The notes: generated by a model from the letters alone, not told the origin. 10,434 nt of DNA from an uncultured Oscillospiraceae bacterium (GCA_900758955.1 CAAETL010000063.1:1-10434), one strand, 5' to 3'; shown: positions 1 through 5,706, numbered from the stretch's first letter. Numbers and translations: made by a program.

Positions 1-377
1 TCCTCGTCCTCGGCATAGTAGAGATAGTCCTGCTCCGCCGCACTCTCCGCCTCTTTGCCCGTTCCCATGTACAGGCGCAGATACCCCGTGCCGCTGAGGG
101 TCAGAACCGCCCGCATCTTCCCCTGCTCCACCGTCAGCCGCGCGTCCACAATGCGAAACATGGAGGAGCTGGATTCCACTGCAATGGGATACGTCCCGTC
201 GTAAAGCTCGCTTCCGGTGACCGCCGCGGGCCGATCCGTGTCCTCCGGCGCGGGGTCCGTCTGATTTTCGGCAGGCTGTGCCGGGGGCTCTCCCGTCTCC
301 GCCCGCTGCCCGCAGCCCGCCAGCAGCGAAAGCGCCAGCAGCAGGGCCACCCCCAAAGTTACCATTTCCTTTTTCAT
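1..377 (-). CDS. Lipoprotein of unknown function, N-terminal part (cut by window edge)
   Basis: The reading frame begins at ATG 377-375 and runs off the left edge after about 125 residues. A GGAG ribosome site lies 7 nt upstream. The protein starts with a basic, hydrophobic signal peptide ending in a lipobox (LAGC, Cys22), so it should be lipid-anchored on the outer face of the membrane. A Pro/Glu/Asp-rich linker (about 24-55) follows, then a compact domain with YDGTYPIAVESSSSMFRIVD and LSGTGYLRLYMGTG. I recall similar domains in clostridial lipoproteins near metal or tetrapyrrole uptake genes, but I cannot name the family with certainty. It lies 85 bp downstream of the cbiK-type gene with no U-tract terminator between, so it is probably in the same cobalamin-controlled operon. 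A role in cobalt or corrinoid binding is inference from this context only. Confidence 0.8.
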   Translation of the reverse strand, partial: MKKEMVTLGVALLLALSLLAGCGQRAETGEPPAQPAENQTDPAPEDTDRPAAVTGSELYDGTYPIAVESSSSMFRIVDARLTVEQGKMRAVLTLSGTGYLRLYMGTGKEAESAAEQDYLYYAEDE

Positions 378-411
378 GAGTCCTCTCCTTTTGGCATGCA
401 AAGATGCAACA

Positions 412-444
412 ATCTGCGAGAGAGGGTCGCCCTCTCCCGCAGAT
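412..444 (-). other. Intercistronic hairpin between the cobaltochelatase gene and the downstream lipoprotein gene
   Basis: An inverted repeat pairs 412-418 with 438-444 and 420-426 with 430-436 around a TCG loop, with one A/C mismatch. On the minus strand no run of T follows it, so it is not a typical intrinsic terminator. It may be an RNA-stability or processing hairpin that sets the relative expression of the two genes. Confidence 0.5.
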
Positions 445-462
445 GTATCTCACAACCCCTAT

Positions 463-1377
463 TTACTTCAGGCTGTCAACCGCGGCCTGGGTGTGTCGGA
501 CATAGATCTGTTGGATGGCGGGATTTTCTCCCAGCCCCTGGAGCAGGCACTCCACCTCAAACCCGGCGGCCTCCAACCGGCTCTTCCAGGAATCTTCCTC
601 ATCCCCGGCCATGTCGTTGTTGGCGTGGTCGCCCGCAACCACCATCAGGGGCGCCAGCACCACCTTGGTGACCTTGGTGTGGCTGCTGGCCTTCACCAGG
701 CCGATGACGTCCTCCAGGGTGGGCGTGGCCTCCACGGTGCCGATGTAATAGTTCTGATAGCCCTCGGCGGTCAACACCTCCTGCAATTTGCCGTACACGC
801 TGTTGGACTCGGCCTCGGTGCCGTGGCCCATGTAGCAGATGGCGGTGTTGCCGTCCAGATACGCCTTGGTCTCGGCGGTGATGGCCGCTGCCACGTCCTG
901 AAAGTCCTGGTCGCTGGTCAGCAGGGGGTCGCCCAGGACAATCTGGTCAAACTTTCCCTCATACTCTTTCAGCTCGTCGGCCAGGTCGGTATACTCATAG
1001 CCGTTCATGAGGTGGGTGGGCTGCACAATCAGCTTCTTGATGCCGTCCGTCACCGCCCGGTCCAGGGCCTCGGTGACGTTGTCGATCTCCAGGTGATCCC
1101 GCTCTTTCAGCTTGTCGATGATAATCTGGCTGGTGAAAGCCCGGCGCACGGGGTAGTCCGGAAATTTCTCCTGGATGGCCTTCTCTATCGCGCCGATGGT
1201 GACCTCCCGGCTGTCATTATAGCTGGTGCCGAAGCTGACCGCCAAAATAGCGGTGTCCGGGGTTTTCTGATCCTCCCCCTTGGGGTCCTCGGCGGTTTTG
1301 GCGGGGCTGCTGCACCCCGCCAGCACGGCCGCCGCCAACAAGGCGGCGGTGAGCAGGGCAAAAAGTCTTCTTTTCAT
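463..1377 (-). CDS. cbiK: Sirohydrochlorin cobaltochelatase, CbiK type, with lipoprotein signal
   Basis: The 304-residue product resembles class II, ATP-independent CbiK chelatases, which insert Co2+ into sirohydrochlorin in anaerobic cobalamin synthesis. Visible landmarks are VSFGTSYND (48-55), RAFTSQIIIDKLKERD (79-94), the GHG motif with the probable catalytic His185, VAGDHANNDMAGD with the second metal/catalytic His251, and GLGENPAI (281-288). These match the Salmonella CbiK sequence as I recall it, and the length fits the family plus a signal peptide. Unlike the cytoplasmic enzyme, it begins MKRRLFALL and has a lipobox ending at Cys22, followed by a Lys/Asp/Glu-rich linker, so it should sit outside the membrane. 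I chose ATG 1377-1375 because AGGAGG lies just upstream and the lipoprotein signal starts there. A longer in-frame start at 1473 would read through the leader terminator. A cobalamin riboswitch controls it. Confidence 0.93.
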   Translation of the reverse strand: MKRRLFALLTAALLAAAVLAGCSSPAKTAEDPKGEDQKTPDTAILAVSFGTSYNDSREVTIGAIEKAIQEKFPDYPVRRAFTSQIIIDKLKERDHLEIDNVTEALDRAVTDGIKKLIVQPTHLMNGYEYTDLADELKEYEGKFDQIVLGDPLLTSDQDFQDVAAAITAETKAYLDGNTAICYMGHGTEAESNSVYGKLQEVLTAEGYQNYYIGTVEATPTLEDVIGLVKASSHTKVTKVVLAPLMVVAGDHANNDMAGDEEDSWKSRLEAAGFEVECLLQGLGENPAIQQIYVRHTQAAVDSLK

Positions 1378-1460
1378 GAAACGTCCTCCTGATTTTTTCA
1401 TTTCCCGCGCCATCACGCGCGGCAAGCCGGCCCGGAGGGCGTCTCCTTCCGCTGGGAATG

Positions 1461-1499
1461 AAAAAAACGCCAAACTGATTTTTCCAAACCAATTGGCGT
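1461..1499 (-). terminator. Intrinsic terminator in the cobalamin-riboswitch leader (expression platform)
   Basis: On the minus strand ACGCCAA (1499-1493) pairs with TTGGCGT (1473-1467), followed by a run of seven T. It lies between the B12 aptamer and the cbiK start. This is the expected layout for a riboswitch that stops transcription when cobalamin is bound. Two further leader hairpins lie between it and the aptamer: 1508-1520 (GCCGG/CCGGC) and 1528-1562 (GTCAACCGTG with CACGGCTGAC, one mismatch). They may take part in the switch. Confidence 0.82.
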
Positions 1500-1619
1500 C
1501 CGAAACTGCCGGGAACCGGCCCTTGCCGTCAGCCGTGCGTGCCCGGCGGAAACACGGTTGACAAAAGACCGGATATGGTTTTCACCATTCCTCTTATGAC
1601 CGTACAACCAATTCCTCGT

Positions 1620-1782
1620 GGTTTGGAGTTTGCACTCCGGTACTCGCAACCGGCAGGTCTCCTGGCTCAGAGATCGTTGCATCCGCCGCCTTCCCAGTTT
1701 CCCAGTGGCCGTTTGCGTCCGCTCCCTCATAACAGTGACGAGATCGCACAGGATTTGCACCTGTTTCCCTTTTCACCGAATC
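1620..1782 (-). ncRNA. Cobalamin (B12) riboswitch aptamer
   Basis: Read on the minus strand, the segment has the conserved cobalamin-riboswitch blocks in order. They are GGTGAAAAGGGAAACAGGTG followed by CAAATCCTGTGCG (about 1779-1747), the GCCACTG core element (about 1704-1710), GGCGGATGCAACGAT, the B12 box AGCCAGGAGACCTGCC (1667-1652), and a closing hairpin GGAGTGCAAACTCC (1638-1625). The aptamer boundaries are approximate. It sits about 45 nt downstream of a strong promoter and upstream of an intrinsic terminator. It is therefore expected to lower expression of the cobaltochelatase/lipoprotein operon when adenosylcobalamin or another cobalamin is plentiful. Confidence 0.95.
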
Positions 1783-1834
1783 CCAAACAAAATATCTGTA
1801 TTCGACACCGATTGCGTTTGATTGAATTTGGTAC

Positions 1835-1863
1835 AATATATCATGTCAAAAAGTCCCTGTCAA
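1835..1863 (-). promoter_or_regulatory. Sigma-A-type promoter for the cobalamin-controlled operon
   Basis: On the minus strand a perfect -35 TTGACA (1863-1858) and a -10 TATATT (1840-1835) are separated by 17 bp. Transcription would start near 1828, just ahead of the riboswitch. Confidence 0.8.
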
Positions 1864-1905
1864 GGCATACCCCTCCGCCGCCGGGGGGATCGGGGGCCCG
1901 GGCGC

Positions 1906-1938
1906 AAAAAAACGCGGGTCCACACCCGTGGACCCGCG
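1906..1938 (-). terminator. Strong intrinsic terminator downstream of the Spo0A-C-like gene
   Basis: An 11-bp perfect stem (1913-1923 with 1928-1938, loop ACCC on the plus strand) is followed on the minus strand by seven T (1912-1906). It separates the upstream Spo0A-like transcription unit from the promoter of the cobalamin operon. It lies about 197 nt beyond the stop of the gene at 2135. Confidence 0.85.
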
Positions 1939-2134
1939 CCTTAAAAGAAAGAGAGAGAAAAAAGAAAAAGAAAGTTTATGATTTGCTGTGGTGTTCCTGA
2001 CAATGAAATACTACCCCAGTCAGGCATGCTTTTGGTGAACAAGTTGTGAACGCGGCATGAAGGTTTTGAAAAGCTTCCCATTCGGATTCTTCCGGGGAGC
2101 ACTGCCGGAAAAACGGGCCTGTCCTGCCGCATGA
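1939..2134. other. Non-coding 3' region with a homopurine tract
   Basis: No supported gene lies here. It is the probable 3' untranslated region of the Spo0A-like gene up to its terminator. The plus strand has a 32-nt pure purine run (1943-1974), so the minus-strand RNA would carry an unbroken pyrimidine tract directly before the terminator stem. A minor inverted repeat (CCTGAC/GTCAGG) lies around 1997-2024. Confidence 0.5.
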
Positions 2135-2509
2135 TTAAAACGGATCGTTTTCCACGCCTCGATTTCGCCGCAGGCATTCCGCGCTCATGTCAATAAAATC
2201 AGCGTTAGCGGGTCTCGTATGGATCGGACATCCCAGCACGGACTCCACGATGCTCAAGTCTAACCGGTTCCAGTTTTGCGTCAGCATGGTCCGCACGGCC
2301 CGCTCCACCGCGAACGCCGTTACGCCAAACCGCTCCGCGGTCTGGGGATAGAGCTTCTTGGTGATAAGCCGAATGTCCTCCGGTTCCACCGCGACCCGCT
2401 CTATCATGTACGCCGCGTATTGAAATCCTTTCCATCTGGCAGTAAACCCGATCATCCGTAATAGCTGTTCCGCCTGCGTCGGCTTCCTCGCTTCCAAGCC
2501 ATCTGACAT
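2135..2509 (-). CDS. Stand-alone Spo0A C-terminal-type DNA-binding protein
   Basis: The 124-residue product matches the DNA-binding effector domain of the sporulation regulator Spo0A along nearly its whole length (about residues 13-115). Landmarks are QAEQLLRMIGFTARWKGFQY (the family's helix A-B region), ITKKLYPQTAERFGVTA (helix-turn-helix entry), VERAVRTMLTQNW (probable recognition helix) and the C-terminal ANADFIDMSAECLRR. There is no N-terminal receiver domain, so phosphorelay control as in true Spo0A is not possible within this protein. ATG 2509-2507 is preferred because AAGGAG lies 9 nt upstream. An in-frame ATG at 2551 lies inside an inverted repeat and adds 14 residues without homology. 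It is apparently a single-gene unit. It probably binds 0A-box-like DNA or modulates Spo0A targets, which is inference. Confidence 0.87.
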   Translation of the reverse strand: MSDGLEARKPTQAEQLLRMIGFTARWKGFQYAAYMIERVAVEPEDIRLITKKLYPQTAERFGVTAFAVERAVRTMLTQNWNRLDLSIVESVLGCPIHTRPANADFIDMSAECLRRNRGVENDPF

Positions 2510-2528
2510 AATGCCAAACTCCTTTTCG

Positions 2529-2549
2529 GTGCGGAAGGATATTCCGCAC
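2529..2549. repeat. Perfect inverted repeat in front of the Spo0A-C-like gene (possible operator or leader hairpin)
   Basis: GTGCGGAA (2529-2536) and TTCCGCAC (2542-2549) form an 8-bp perfect dyad with a 5-bp centre. It ends about 3 nt upstream of the AAGGAG ribosome site. Each arm contains TGCGGAA, one base away from the 0A-box pattern TGNCGAA. It could be a protein-binding operator or an RNA hairpin near the ribosome site; the sequence does not decide between them. Confidence 0.5.
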
Positions 2550-3088
2550 ATTGTATTTTTATTTGGTCAGTCTCCCAGTCAAGTTGCCGTAAGACCGGCT
2601 TTTTCCATTTCATTTTGTTATGGTTCCCATTCTATGTTGGCCCCCCAGGATAGCCCGGGAGGCCAGGCAAATTTGGGTAGAACTCACCCACACCGCGCCC
2701 GGAGGGCCGAACGCGATGCGTTTCTAAGTTTATGTTAGGTACGTTCCGCCAATCCATTCCTTGGCGCATCCCGCCTTTGCCCCGGCGAAAGGGGGCGTCC
2801 AAGTTTCCTGGAATGGATGGAGAAAATTGTGGGGAGGGGGGGACCCGGAAATCTGGATGTCCCCCCTGTCGCGTCCCCGGGATCACAGCGAACAGGCCAA
2901 GGCGCGGCTGGGTTAACTGGTCAGGGCGCGCAGGCCGTCGTGCCGCCGGTTCCGGGGCTTGCCGGTTTTTCAACTCGTCTGTTTCCTTCGCCGCGTCGCA
3001 GCTCCCATTCGCCGGGCGGAGGAAACGGTCCAAAGTTTGCAGACATGGGGTAGGGTTCAAACCGCGGTCAGGTCGCGGTTCTTCTCCT
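2550..3088. other. GC-rich intergenic region without a supported gene; hairpins and possible repeat remnants
   Basis: Open frames here on both strands are Pro/Arg/Gly-rich, overlap each other and match nothing I recognise. The most notable structure is a hairpin at 2837-2866: 8 bp GGGGGGAC/GTCCCCCC plus an inner 4-bp stem, with no following T-run on either strand. A second lies at 3059-3079 (AACCGCG/CGCGGTT, loop GTCAGGT on the plus strand). The motif CCCATTCG recurs at about 3006 and in the repeats at 3089 and 3596. This could be decayed copies of the neighbouring duplicated unit, an unannotated small RNA, or simply a long 3' untranslated region. Confidence 0.4.
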
Positions 3089-3118
3089 CCCATTCGGAAA
3101 ATATTCCAGGTTTTCCGG
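3089..3118 (-). repeat. 30-bp direct repeat, copy 1 (3' of the second secreted-protein gene)
   Basis: These 30 bp are identical to 3596-3625. On the minus strand the copy begins 23 nt after the stop codon of the gene at 3142-3576. It contains a short hairpin, CGGAAAA/TTTTCCG with a 9-nt loop. It appears to be the conserved 3' end of a duplicated gene unit. Confidence 0.85.
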
Positions 3119-3141
3119 ACGGGAATTGGCTGCCGGTGGGG

Positions 3142-3576
3142 TCAGGTCGCAGGAATCACGCTGGTGTTCTGCGCAAGCGTGGCGTCTCTGCTGCCTAGCT
3201 TGGCATAGCATCCCACTTCGGCATAATACTTGACGCCTGCCACTCCTTGGTACCAGAGGCGACCCGCTGTGGTATACGCATTGGATTCGGTCAGTCCGGA
3301 TACGTTGTTCCAATCGTAGGTCATTACCTGGGCCCAAGAACCGTTTGACTGCTGTTGATAAAAGGTGACATAGAGTACGCCCAGCTCATCCATGGTTTCC
3401 GTGGCATTGATATCATACTCTACCGTAAGTATGCCATTTCCCATGGCAGTGCACCAAACTTCTGTACGAGCAAAGTGCCTGCTGGGAAGAGTGGAAGCCG
3501 TGGAAGCCAAGCAAGTGCTGCTCAACAGCATCAGGGCGAGCAGACCGGCCGTCAGCCGTTTACAAGTTCTTTTCAT
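3142..3576 (-). CDS. Small secreted protein of unknown function, paralog A
   Basis: The 144-residue protein has an N-terminal signal peptide: MKRTCKR, then a hydrophobic stretch of about residues 8-27, with a likely cleavage in the Ala/Ser/Thr region. The mature part of about 110 residues is rich in Tyr, Thr, Gly and Val and looks beta-stranded. It shares about 65% identity by hand alignment with the adjacent gene at 3648-4085, including FARTEVWC, TMD.LGV, NAYTT.G.LWYQG and AGVKYYA.V.CYAK. Two cysteines (in EVWC and CYAK) are conserved and could form a disulfide. I chose ATG 3576 because it aligns with the paralog start and has GAGGAG 4 nt upstream. Starts at 3600 and 3588 are possible but place charged residues ahead of the signal. 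I do not recognise a firm family; it recalls small secreted proteins of gut Firmicutes annotated DUF6147. It is the last gene of the sigma-factor run. Confidence 0.85.
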   Translation of the reverse strand: MKRTCKRLTAGLLALMLLSSTCLASTASTLPSRHFARTEVWCTAMGNGILTVEYDINATETMDELGVLYVTFYQQQSNGSWAQVMTYDWNNVSGLTESNAYTTAGRLWYQGVAGVKYYAEVGCYAKLGSRDATLAQNTSVIPAT

Positions 3577-3595
3577 GTTTCTCCTCATGACTGAT

Positions 3596-3625
3596 CCCAT
3601 TCGGAAAATATTCCAGGTTTTCCGG
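3596..3625 (-). repeat. 30-bp direct repeat, copy 2 (between the two secreted-protein genes)
   Basis: This is an exact copy of 3089-3118. On the minus strand it begins 22 nt after the stop of the gene at 3648-4085 and about 20 nt before the ATG of the next gene. It holds the same CGGAAAA/TTTTCCG hairpin and no T-run, so it is more likely a processing or stability element, or a mark of the duplication, than a terminator. Confidence 0.85.
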
Positions 3626-3647
3626 TGTGGGATGGATTACCGGTCGG

Positions 3648-4085
3648 TCAGGTCGCAGTGATGATATCCGTGGTCTGGGGCAAAATGGCACTTTCCGTAC
3701 CCTTTTTTGCATAGCATCTTACGGTGGCGTAATACTTAACGCCTGCTTTCCCCTGATACCATAGGGTGCCATCTGTGGTATATGCATTTGCCACAGTGAG
3801 TCCGTCTACGTTATCCCAATCATAGACTTTGACATTTTTGTAAGAACCACTGGACTGCTGTTCATAGATAGTAACACTGTACACGCCCAGAAGATCCATG
3901 GTCCTGGTGGCGTCAATATCATAATTGATGGTAATTTTTCCATTCCCCTTAGCTGAACACCAAACTTCAGTACGTGCAAAATAGTCGCTGGCGTATACAA
4001 CTGCGGAACAGGTGCTGAGCATCGTAGCGCTCAACAGCATTAGCGCAAGTAAACCGGAACCCAATCGCTTACAAACAGTTTTCAT
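3648..4085 (-). CDS. Small secreted protein of unknown function, paralog B
   Basis: The 145-residue protein is exported by a signal peptide: MKTVCKR, then hydrophobic residues about 9-27, with possible cleavage after an Ala-rich stretch near 27-33. The mature domain is the sister of paralog A, with about 65% identity over 110 residues and no gaps in my alignment. Both cysteines and the LWYQGKAGVKYYA block are conserved. Its ATG (4085-4083) overlaps the TGA stop of the upstream DUF4367 gene (4084-4082) in an ATGA arrangement, and no separate ribosome site is obvious. Translation is therefore probably coupled to that membrane protein, tying this secreted product to the sigma/anti-sigma pair. 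I infer that it is the sensed ligand, a partner, or an output of the system. I cannot assign a biochemical function. Confidence 0.87.
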   Translation of the reverse strand: MKTVCKRLGSGLLALMLLSATMLSTCSAVVYASDYFARTEVWCSAKGNGKITINYDIDATRTMDLLGVYSVTIYEQQSSGSYKNVKVYDWDNVDGLTVANAYTTDGTLWYQGKAGVKYYATVRCYAKKGTESAILPQTTDIITAT

Positions 4086-5056
4086 AAAACAGGGTACTCC
4101 TCATAAATTGACTCCACCATTTTCTCCAGTTCCTCCATCGTTAAGTCCCCTTGGATCAAGCACTCGACGTTGCCGTTTGTCCAGGCGGCAGTTGCACTAT
4201 CATTATTTTTCATTAGATAATGCGTAATGCCATCGACCACAAACTCCTCGACATTGTTGCCGTCCTTTTGATAGCTACCTTTGTAATCTTCTGGAATTAC
4301 AGTATTGTAAACGCGAATATTAATCGTAAATTCCCGTTTGCTATCCTCGAACTGATAGTTGCAAGTAATCTTTTTTTTGTCCTCTAATTCAGATATGATT
4401 GTGTCGCCTACCGCTACCACGGAATTAGCCGCTCGCGTGGGAACTACCTTCAGGTCTGTCAGGTTAGAGACATCCTCTTGAAGGTAAAAGAAAGGATTTG
4501 CCTTGCTTGGTTTATTGTTTCCTCCTACAGGCTCCGCAATTGTCCGACTGAAACCGAAAGTTTCAGAAGTCCAATCAGCGACAGCTTGGAAGATGTCAAT
4601 TCCAAAAGCGGACGCAACGCCGCAGGATAAGATGGTGACCATGGCGACCAGAACAGCCACGCGCCCCAGGGAGCGCAGCTTGCGGGGGCGGCGGGACTTC
4701 GCCCCGTCCGCCTGGGGAAACTTCACTTTGATGACTGAATTGGATGGGGAGGATTCGGCTTTTTTCGACATATCAGATAATTTATCGGGAAACAGTTCTT
4801 CAAGATCCTTCTCTATCTCTTGATCTTGATAAAATTCTTTAAACTCCGCCCAGGCCTTGTTCACGTCAGGCGGGGTGTAATCAGGTTCCTTCTTTTCTCT
4901 TTTATAAACCACCTCCATTACTTCTTCTATATCAAGGCCATCCGTGGCGTCTTCTCCGGAAACCATGAAATCCTGCATGAGCATGTCTTCCAATTCTTTG
5001 TTGGATAAAGACTCCAAATAGGGATTGATACGTTTTTTGTCCCGATCATCCGACAT
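4082..5056 (-). CDS. Single-pass membrane protein with DUF4367-like C-terminal domain; probable anti-sigma factor
   Basis: The 324-residue protein has a charged cytoplasmic N-terminal region (about 1-128) including NPYLESLSNKELEDMLMQDF, a basic stop (RRPRKLR), one membrane helix (about 131-152) and an extracellular C-terminal part. Near the end, AAWTNGNVECLIQGDLTMEELEKMVESI (291-317) follows the pattern of DUF4367, a domain common in clostridial proteins encoded beside ECF sigma factors. The gene follows the sigma-factor gene by 80 bp and overlaps paralog B by 4 bp. AGGAGG lies 9 nt before ATG 5056. The A-rich gap upstream has no terminator. The likely role is a membrane sensor that holds the sigma factor inactive until an outside signal is received. 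That role is inferred from topology and position; no classic zinc-binding anti-sigma motif is visible. Confidence 0.85.
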   Translation of the reverse strand: MSDDRDKKRINPYLESLSNKELEDMLMQDFMVSGEDATDGLDIEEVMEVVYKREKKEPDYTPPDVNKAWAEFKEFYQDQEIEKDLEELFPDKLSDMSKKAESSPSNSVIKVKFPQADGAKSRRPRKLRSLGRVAVLVAMVTILSCGVASAFGIDIFQAVADWTSETFGFSRTIAEPVGGNNKPSKANPFFYLQEDVSNLTDLKVVPTRAANSVVAVGDTIISELEDKKKITCNYQFEDSKREFTINIRVYNTVIPEDYKGSYQKDGNNVEEFVVDGITHYLMKNNDSATAAWTNGNVECLIQGDLTMEELEKMVESIYEEYPVL

Positions 5057-5136
5057 TCCAAAAAACCTCCTCTATATATGTAATGTCCGCAAAGGGCCAA
5101 AAGTTCACATTTATTTTTTATTTTTTTCAAATTTTT

Positions 5137-5706
5137 TTATTCCAGGGCTTTTTTGATCTTCTCCTTGGCTCGTTTCACACGCATCGCCAAGGTGGATTTC
5201 TCCGCGTTCATCTGGGTGCAAAGCTCTTTGTAGGTATATCCTTCGACGTAAAACAGCATTAACAGGTTCCAGTCTTCCTCCGATACCACGCGGCTCAAAT
5301 CCAACCGGATGTCGAGATAGCCGCTGACCTGTTGGTTGTGGACTTCGATCATTTTATTGAGCATCTTGCTCCAACGGCGTTCTTCCCTGGCGATGTTCAG
5401 AATAATTTTGTTCAGCGCCACGTATAACCAACCCACGGGTTTGGGGCTGGCAAACAGCGCTTCCCGTTTTCTCCAAGCCAGGGCAAACGCATCCTGCACC
5501 GCTTCTTCCGGTTTGCCGCAGGAATTCCGACTGCCCGTGAGTTTGCTGTAAAGCAAAGTGGCATAGCTCAGCATCTTTCCATATTCCTGACGATATAACT
5601 TTTCAAACTGCACCTCATCGAAGTGACTAACATTTCCACCACGCGTCATAATACGTTCCCTCTTTCTCTCTTTATGAGGAGACCTGACCGCCCCCGGATC
5701 CCCCAC
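5137..5706 (-). CDS. RNA polymerase sigma factor, ECF (sigma-70) family
   Basis: The protein has the two-domain layout of an ECF sigma factor. Region 2 (about 34-110) contains FEKLYRQEYGKMLSYATLL, EEAVQDAFALAWRKRE and WLYVALNKIILNIAREERR. Region 4 (about 144-188) contains DWNLLMLFYVEGYTYKELC and a helix-turn-helix ending STLAMRVKRAKEKIKKAL. It recruits RNA polymerase core to its own set of promoters. Two starts are credible. GTG 5706 has a perfect AGGAGG 6 nt upstream and gives 189 residues, with a basic extension (VRSPHKERKRERI). ATG 5649 has a weaker AGAGGG site and gives 170 residues, closer to usual ECF length. I give the longer frame on ribosome-site strength but would not rule out the shorter. 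It heads the run with the DUF4367 membrane protein and two secreted proteins. No promoter upstream is convincing. Confidence 0.9.
   Translation of the reverse strand: MGDPGAVRSPHKERKRERIMTRGGNVSHFDEVQFEKLYRQEYGKMLSYATLLYSKLTGSRNSCGKPEEAVQDAFALAWRKREALFASPKPVGWLYVALNKIILNIAREERRWSKMLNKMIEVHNQQVSGYLDIRLDLSRVVSEEDWNLLMLFYVEGYTYKELCTQMNAEKSTLAMRVKRAKEKIKKALE

Noticed and set aside
376..1392. Long plus-strand open frame (338 codons) opposite the cobaltochelatase gene
   Set aside because: It is the mirror of a gene with clear family motifs; low-complexity Gly/Val/Leu/His composition and no ribosome site. It is a by-product of GC-biased codon use.
1539..2000. Plus-strand frame of 153 codons across the riboswitch and promoter
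   Set aside because: It lies over a clear cobalamin riboswitch, promoter and terminator on the other strand, and its product has no recognisable domain.
3045..3075. GGGTTCAAACC resembling a tRNA T-arm
   Set aside because: The flanking bases do not form the 5-bp T-stem and no acceptor or anticodon arms are present.
2632..3208. Overlapping frames on both strands (minus 2632-3093; plus 2732-3208) in the GC-rich gap
   Set aside because: Pro/Arg/Gly-rich products, mutually overlapping, no convincing ribosome site or domain; the plus-strand frame also runs into the secreted-protein gene.
3089..3625. Two exact 30-bp repeats considered as a CRISPR-like array
   Set aside because: Only two copies, about 500 bp apart with a gene between them, and no cas genes; they are the 3' ends of a duplicated gene unit.
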